From positions 1-61,274 of the forward strand of contig JAQCEA010000015.1 of assembly GCA_027620495.1 (NCBI GenBank): a stretch of 61,274 nt of DNA, written 5' to 3'. Source of the stretch: Pseudomonadota bacterium (GTDB taxonomy: Bacteria > Pseudomonadota > Alphaproteobacteria > Puniceispirillales > Puniceispirillaceae). Below are positions 58,501-61,274 of the stretch, piece by piece. The notes beneath the pieces were generated by a model. That model saw nothing but the letters and a program-made list of their open reading frames with translations. It searched no databases and had not been told where the DNA came from. Position numbers and translations under genes: made by a program. Within the stretch, counting starts at the first letter, position 1; each line of letters starts with the position of its first letter.

Positions 58501-58710
58501 GCGTTCCAGTCGGCCGACAATCTCGCGGTCAACATCAACCGGCGACGCGCCATTCCACCGCACCCGCACATCAAGCACCGGTTTTTCAATATCTGGACTC
58601 ATCTGAATGGGAATGGTTTGCAACGCCACCGCACCAAACACAATGGTCATCAAAATCATCGCCATAACAGCAATTGGCCGTTCAATGGCAAGTTTGATTA
58701 GCCGTCCCAT
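55543..58710 (-). CDS. RND-family efflux permease
   Basis: 1055-aa inner-membrane pump of the AcrB/MexB superfamily, 12 helices and two large periplasmic loops. N terminus RLIKLAIERPIAVMAMILMTI; helix four carries VGMVVDASIVSLEN, where one of the AcrB Asp-Asp pair is kept and the second is Ala. Second-half landmarks are VVVNNAILMIEQ and RPIFMSTLTSLFGLVPLV. Substrate unknown. Its start shares TGATG with the adaptor gene, so they form one transcript. The outer channel may be the TolC encoded near 13 kb. Confidence 0.95.
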   Translation of the reverse strand: MGRLIKLAIERPIAVMAMILMTIVFGAVALQTIPIQMSPDIEKPVLDVRVRWNGASPVDVDREIVGRLERELASLNGIEEIASRSTRGYARVTLTYGVTQDMDKALVMLLSKLSAVNGLPDDADTPLVRTSNSEDSPIARLALVAKDGFDVNLEALGQYLDTNIVEPLSRTNGISEVEYRGGGKYEMRVIIDPDKLVRYQLTLSEVTDALRTSSSMMSVGMVTEGKRSYAVRTEAVNYTPETAGRIVLRTDISPSGTIIPLLLEDVATIDFKVQQRTSFRRLNGKPAIILNAIRDQGSNVVATMVRLRAAAESLNESELNARGLHLQVVYDETKYIASAINLVQQNIWIGGILALSILLLFFRNLMPTIIVFAAIPVSVIGTFVAIAGFGFSINVISLAGLAFAVGMVVDASIVSLENIFRLRQKGIDAPNAAYHGARQVWAPILGSALTTVIVFVPVLMLDLPVGQLFRDIGIAISVSVLISVVVSVTVIPTLAARLLAGAPDRFTKLRIIPLVDRPATYFASQILRYARFAVGYQRRGLAVVAAILMTAGGFCALFMPQLDYLPDGNANFAFGRISVPAGYSMDETLRIAERMEKAARPLWEGKTEPGGPPEIERFFFVAYSGGAFAGAAAKDPSRVSELQMVLSRPIFAEPGARAFVQQASLFGRSVGGSRSIRVDIVGPNRDDILPVATQVNAALEARFSPRDGNQIRAIPSLDSGAAQIRITPDLTALARAGVSVRELSAAVDVFNDGANVIQVPIDGQLIDMVLSGANAENLTAGELQDIPIVTRSGLVLRLHQLAQIEVVTAPEQVSRLGGRQSISLQLRPNNALALEDVVAIIDNEILPDIRAEALQQGVSIKLEGAASALDQTWRAMQGNVMTAIFVIFLLLVILLRSFVLPFIILLTIPVAGAGGIAGLAVLNIFIQQQLDMLTMLGFVILTGVVVNNAILMIEQTMLHLRDDRMTANEAIIEATRNRIRPIFMSTLTSLFGLVPLVIFPGAGSELYRGIGVVVFGGLGLSMLATLIIVPPLLSIALNSRFGGRLQQNTSLSEAL

Positions 58711-59996
58711 CAGCCGTCAACCTTTGGCGCTGATTCACCCTTTTCACCGCCATATTCAATGGTTTTGCCATCAGATAGCTGTTCGTTGCCACGGGTGACA
58801 ACAACCGCACCCGCACTAAGGCCAGACCGGACGATAAAGCCAGATGCCACCGCCGCGCCAAGTTTGATGGGTTGTCGCTTGGCACGCCCATCAACAGCCA
58901 AATACACAATATGCCCGCCTGCAACCGGGATCACCGCATCTTTTGGCACGATGATCACCGGCGCTGGGCTAGTGATTGGTGTTTGCACGGTCACAACCGC
59001 GTTATTTGCCAGCATCGCTTCGGCTGGTGGTGCGTCCATTTGAAACCGCACAATGCGGGTGGCGGTACGGGTATTTTGAACTGGCAAAATGACACGAACA
59101 GCCAAATCAAGTTGGTAGCCATCAAGTGTGCGTGCATTGATGGTTTTGACATTCTGCAAAAATGCCAATTGATTTACCGGCACTTCCACCTCGACCTCAA
59201 AAATTGTGGGATCAAGAATGCGGGCAATCACATCGCCTTCGCGGGCAAATCCACGTTTGTCGTCAAACAAGTAAATAATCTGCCCGTTGGTTCGTGCGCG
59301 AAGCGTTGTCGCGTCGATATCTTTGTCCAGCTGTTTGATTTGGGCGCGCAATCGGTTCTTTGTCACGTCGGCAACCGCCAATTGCGCTTTTTTCCGCGCC
59401 AGACCACTTTTTTGCGCCAGCAAATTTTCGTGGGCGGCTAGGCTATTGCCAAGTGCCGTCTCAGCCGCATCAATTGGCAAGGCATTATTGGCCGCTAAAT
59501 CTTCGGCCCGTGCGGCTTTACGCTCGAGCAAAACCGTACGCTGTTCGGCAATTTGAAGCAACGCGCTTTCGATTTCTATCTCGGCGGCCATATCATCATG
59601 TTTTAGATTGGTTTCGGTGAGTTGGGCCTGTAGCACGACCCGATTCAAAACCAGTTTTGCTGGGTCCTGCTTGGCGATATTTTGGCCCTTTGATACAACA
59701 TCACCAAGCTGCAGGTCCAAAATTTCGATTTCGGCACTTGTGACCGCGGTTACAGATTCAGTCGCACCGGCCACAAGGCGTCCCTGCAATTCAGAAAAAT
59801 CAGCGATCGTTTCGGTTGTGACCTCGGCAACAGCTACCTTGGTTGCGCGCGGTTTTCCAGATGACTGTGCAAAGGCTGTCGCCCCGCCGAAAAGCACGCA
59901 TAATGAAACCAATAAGGGCAAAATTGACCGAGGCACCACAAAATGGCATCTGGCCAAACATACAGCCACATTGACGGACAAAACTGCCGAGGTCAT
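58710..59996 (-). CDS. RND periplasmic adaptor (membrane fusion protein)
   Basis: About 428 aa. N-terminal membrane anchor or signal (SILPLLVSLCVLFGGATAFA), then the first lipoyl half, a long alpha-helical hairpin rich in Ala/Glu/Lys (about 110-230, LAANNALPIDAAETALGNSL), the second lipoyl half (TTLRARTNGQIIYLF) and a beta-barrel with membrane-proximal domain. It bridges the pump to an outer-membrane channel. The start is uncertain: the frame is open to 60119, and 59996 gives a sensible signal-bearing N terminus but no strong ribosome site. Confidence 0.9.
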   Translation of the reverse strand: MTSAVLSVNVAVCLARCHFVVPRSILPLLVSLCVLFGGATAFAQSSGKPRATKVAVAEVTTETIADFSELQGRLVAGATESVTAVTSAEIEILDLQLGDVVSKGQNIAKQDPAKLVLNRVVLQAQLTETNLKHDDMAAEIEIESALLQIAEQRTVLLERKAARAEDLAANNALPIDAAETALGNSLAAHENLLAQKSGLARKKAQLAVADVTKNRLRAQIKQLDKDIDATTLRARTNGQIIYLFDDKRGFAREGDVIARILDPTIFEVEVEVPVNQLAFLQNVKTINARTLDGYQLDLAVRVILPVQNTRTATRIVRFQMDAPPAEAMLANNAVVTVQTPITSPAPVIIVPKDAVIPVAGGHIVYLAVDGRAKRQPIKLGAAVASGFIVRSGLSAGAVVVTRGNEQLSDGKTIEYGGEKGESAPKVDG

Positions 59997-60198
59997 CCTA
60001 CACGCTCCAAACATGATAAAAACGTTTGTGATGGCAAAAGGGGCGCCCAAGCTTTCGCCAAGCAGCGACTTAAACTGCGGCATTACGCATCTGCCAAAAC
60101 CTTTCGCATCATATGACAATCTGCGCCGCCTACAATAACAAACTTGCGTACAACAGAGGCAAAATGAATAAAATTAAAAAAAGCCGGTGTTAATCATG

Positions 60199-60227
60199 TT
60201 GACAGGCACCCCCGTTTTCCATTAGCA
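60199..60227 (+). promoter_or_regulatory. Putative promoter for tRNA-Ser
   Basis: A consensus -35 TTGACA (60199-60204) lies 33 bases before the tRNA; 17 bases on, TTAGCA (60222-60227) is a weak -10 candidate. The -35 is convincing, the -10 is not. Confidence 0.4.
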
Positions 60228-60237
60228 CAGGCGCTAC

Positions 60238-60327
60238 GGAGAGGTGGCAGAGCGGTTGAATGCACCGGTCTTGAAAACCGGCATGGGTGCGAGCCCATCG
60301 TGGGTTCGAATCCCACCCTCTCCGCCA
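60238..60327 (+). tRNA. tRNA-Ser (TGA)
   Basis: 90-nt class II tRNA with a long variable arm: acceptor GGAGAGG/CCTCTCC, anticodon loop CTTGAAA (anticodon TGA), variable arm around ATGGGTGCGAGCCCAT, T-arm GGGTTCGAATCCC and encoded CCA. Its 3' end lies directly before an integrase gene, so it is the likely attachment site of a genomic island. Confidence 0.97.
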
Positions 60328-60339
60328 TCTAGCTTCACC

Positions 60340-60463
60340 AAATCATGTCAAATCATGTCAAAACCTAAGGCTATCCTTGGGTTCTGTTGATTTGTCCGTG
60401 TCAGAGCGTTTCACTGTAAGTCAGCATATTTCAGTTCAGGTAATGGGCTGAGTAATGGGCTGG
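60340..60463 (+). repeat. Two short tandem repeats between tRNA-Ser and the integrase
   Basis: AAATCATGTC occurs twice in tandem (60340-60359), and GTAATGGGCTGA is followed by GTAATGGGCTGG (60440-60463). Both lie in the 149-base gap between tRNA and integrase start. Directly repeated arm-type sites for the integrase are a reasonable guess. Confidence 0.6.
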
Positions 60464-60476
60464 AGTGAAACCCGAA

Positions 60477-61274
60477 ATGAAGCTTAACAACGCAAGATTA
60501 AAGACCCTTCCCCTCGACAAATCCGTATGCGATGGCGCCAACCTCTATTTCACCAGAACCGGCCCTGAAAGAGGCAAATGGAGCTTCCGCTATCAGAGAC
60601 TCGGCAAAAAGCGTGAAATGGGTCTTGGCCCCTACCCCGCCATCAGTCTTGCTGAAGCCCGTCAGCGGGCCCGTGAGCTGCACAGCCTCATTCATCAGGG
60701 CAAGGACCCTTTGTATGAACGGCGGGAAGCTGAGCGACAGCGCAGGAAGCGTGAGGGCAAAAGATTTTCAGATATAGCCAGACAATACATTGAAGAGCAC
60801 AAGTTAGAATGGACCAATGCAAAACACGCCCGGGACTGGGCCTCTACCCTTGAAAGACTTGCATACCCCGCTCTTGACCAGAAGCCTTTTGCTGACCTCA
60901 CCACAGAAGATGTCATCGAGGTTTTGAGCCCGATATGGCAGAGCAAAAGAGAAACTGCAAAGAAGCTGCAGGGCCGGATGAAACTTGTATTTGGTTACGC
61001 AAAGACGGCGCGGCTTTATGAAGGAGAAAACCCCGCAGCCTGGCAGGACCATCTCAGCCATTACTTTGCCATGCAGACCAATAAGCACCTAATAAAGCAC
61101 CACAGGGCTCTGTCTTTTACGAAAGCACCAAACTTCTACAGAGATTTGAGACAAATTGAGACTATGGCGTCTCATGCACTACAGTTCACGCTTCTGACCG
61201 CTGCCAGAACATCTGAGACTATAGGCGCTACCTCAGACGAGATTGATATAGATAAACGCCTGTGGCGGGTTCCG
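60477..61274 (+). CDS. P4-type tyrosine integrase, cut by the window end
   Basis: The first 266 codons of an integrase, open to the right edge. N-terminal DUF4102 arm-binding domain (about 1-90): ARLKTLPLD, DGANLYF, WSFRYQRLGKKREMGLGPYP and ISLAEARQRAREL. A SAM-like core-binding domain follows (about 105-200). The catalytic domain begins FTLLTAARTSETIGA, holding the first catalytic Arg; the His, second Arg and Tyr lie beyond the edge. About 13 of some 28 Arg codons are AGA/AGG, unlike the neighbouring genes, which suggests recent transfer. GGAG precedes ATG 60477 by 11 bases. Its place beside tRNA-Ser fits integration into the tRNA 3' end. Confidence 0.93.
   Translation, partial: MKLNNARLKTLPLDKSVCDGANLYFTRTGPERGKWSFRYQRLGKKREMGLGPYPAISLAEARQRARELHSLIHQGKDPLYERREAERQRRKREGKRFSDIARQYIEEHKLEWTNAKHARDWASTLERLAYPALDQKPFADLTTEDVIEVLSPIWQSKRETAKKLQGRMKLVFGYAKTARLYEGENPAAWQDHLSHYFAMQTNKHLIKHHRALSFTKAPNFYRDLRQIETMASHALQFTLLTAARTSETIGATSDEIDIDKRLWRVP

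Overview
The window reads as a chromosomal segment of an alphaproteobacterium with moderate G+C. The placement rests on several gene orders typical of that class: a pcm-like gene, tolC and valS; erpA/xthA facing dgt, argS, a SPOR gene, scpA, scpB, tatABC, serS, surE, pcm, an M23 lipoprotein, yajC, secD, secF, a Mth938-domain gene and a phytoene-synthase-like gene; trmFO-uvrA back to back with ssb-gyrA-coaD; and mltB, rlpA, dacA, tmk, holB, metG, tatD and an MBL hydrolase. A marine SAR116-like lineage would fit the G+C and the genes, but that is inference. All genes look intact except one frameshifted adhesin/lectin remnant near 11 kb and the integrase cut by the right edge.

Layout. 1-5357: compact histidine operon hisG, hisC-hisB fusion, hisH, hisA, hisF, hisIE, with overlapping or nearly touching genes and no hisD between hisG and hisC. 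It starts after a five-unit 14-bp repeat that encodes successive three-codon mini-ORFs. 5379-5453: tRNA-Asn. 5510-10428 (minus): EamA exporter, flavin reductase, NDH2-like oxidoreductase fused to SelD, and the tRNA 2-selenouridine synthase MnmH, a selenium-for-tRNA module. 10603-10676: tRNA-Cys. 10.8-11.9 kb: decayed adhesin/lectin gene. 12.1-18.9 kb: pcm-like gene, tolC, a small ORF, valS, ilvD. 19.0-37.2 kb: housekeeping block for DNA repair, Fe-S delivery, nucleotide hydrolysis, tRNA charging, chromosome condensation, Tat and Sec export, and protein repair. 37.2-45.6 kb: trmFO, uvrA, ssb, gyrA, coaD. 45.6-47.2 kb: a gene-poor zone with a 59-aa lipoprotein gene and tRNA-Lys. 47.2-60.0 kb (minus): MBL, tatD, metG, holB, tmk, dacA, rlpA, mltB, an RND pump and its periplasmic adaptor. 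60.2-61.3 kb: tRNA-Ser followed at once by a P4-type integrase, the left end of a probable genomic island.

How the genes work together. The his genes make histidine from PRPP but need HisD and a histidinol-phosphate phosphatase encoded elsewhere. The selenium genes make selenophosphate and place Se in tRNA wobble uridines; no selA, selB or selC is visible here. TatABC and SecDF-YajC are the export machinery. DacA, RlpA, MltB and the LysM/M23 lipoprotein remodel peptidoglycan. TolC could serve as outer-membrane exit for the RND/adaptor pair. The points most worth a second look are the mini-ORF leader before hisG, the HisC-HisB fusion in an operon of enterobacterial type, the flavin reductase/NDH2-SelD/SelU operon with a perfect dyad near its start, the histone-H1-like tail on TatA, and the island junction at tRNA-Ser.
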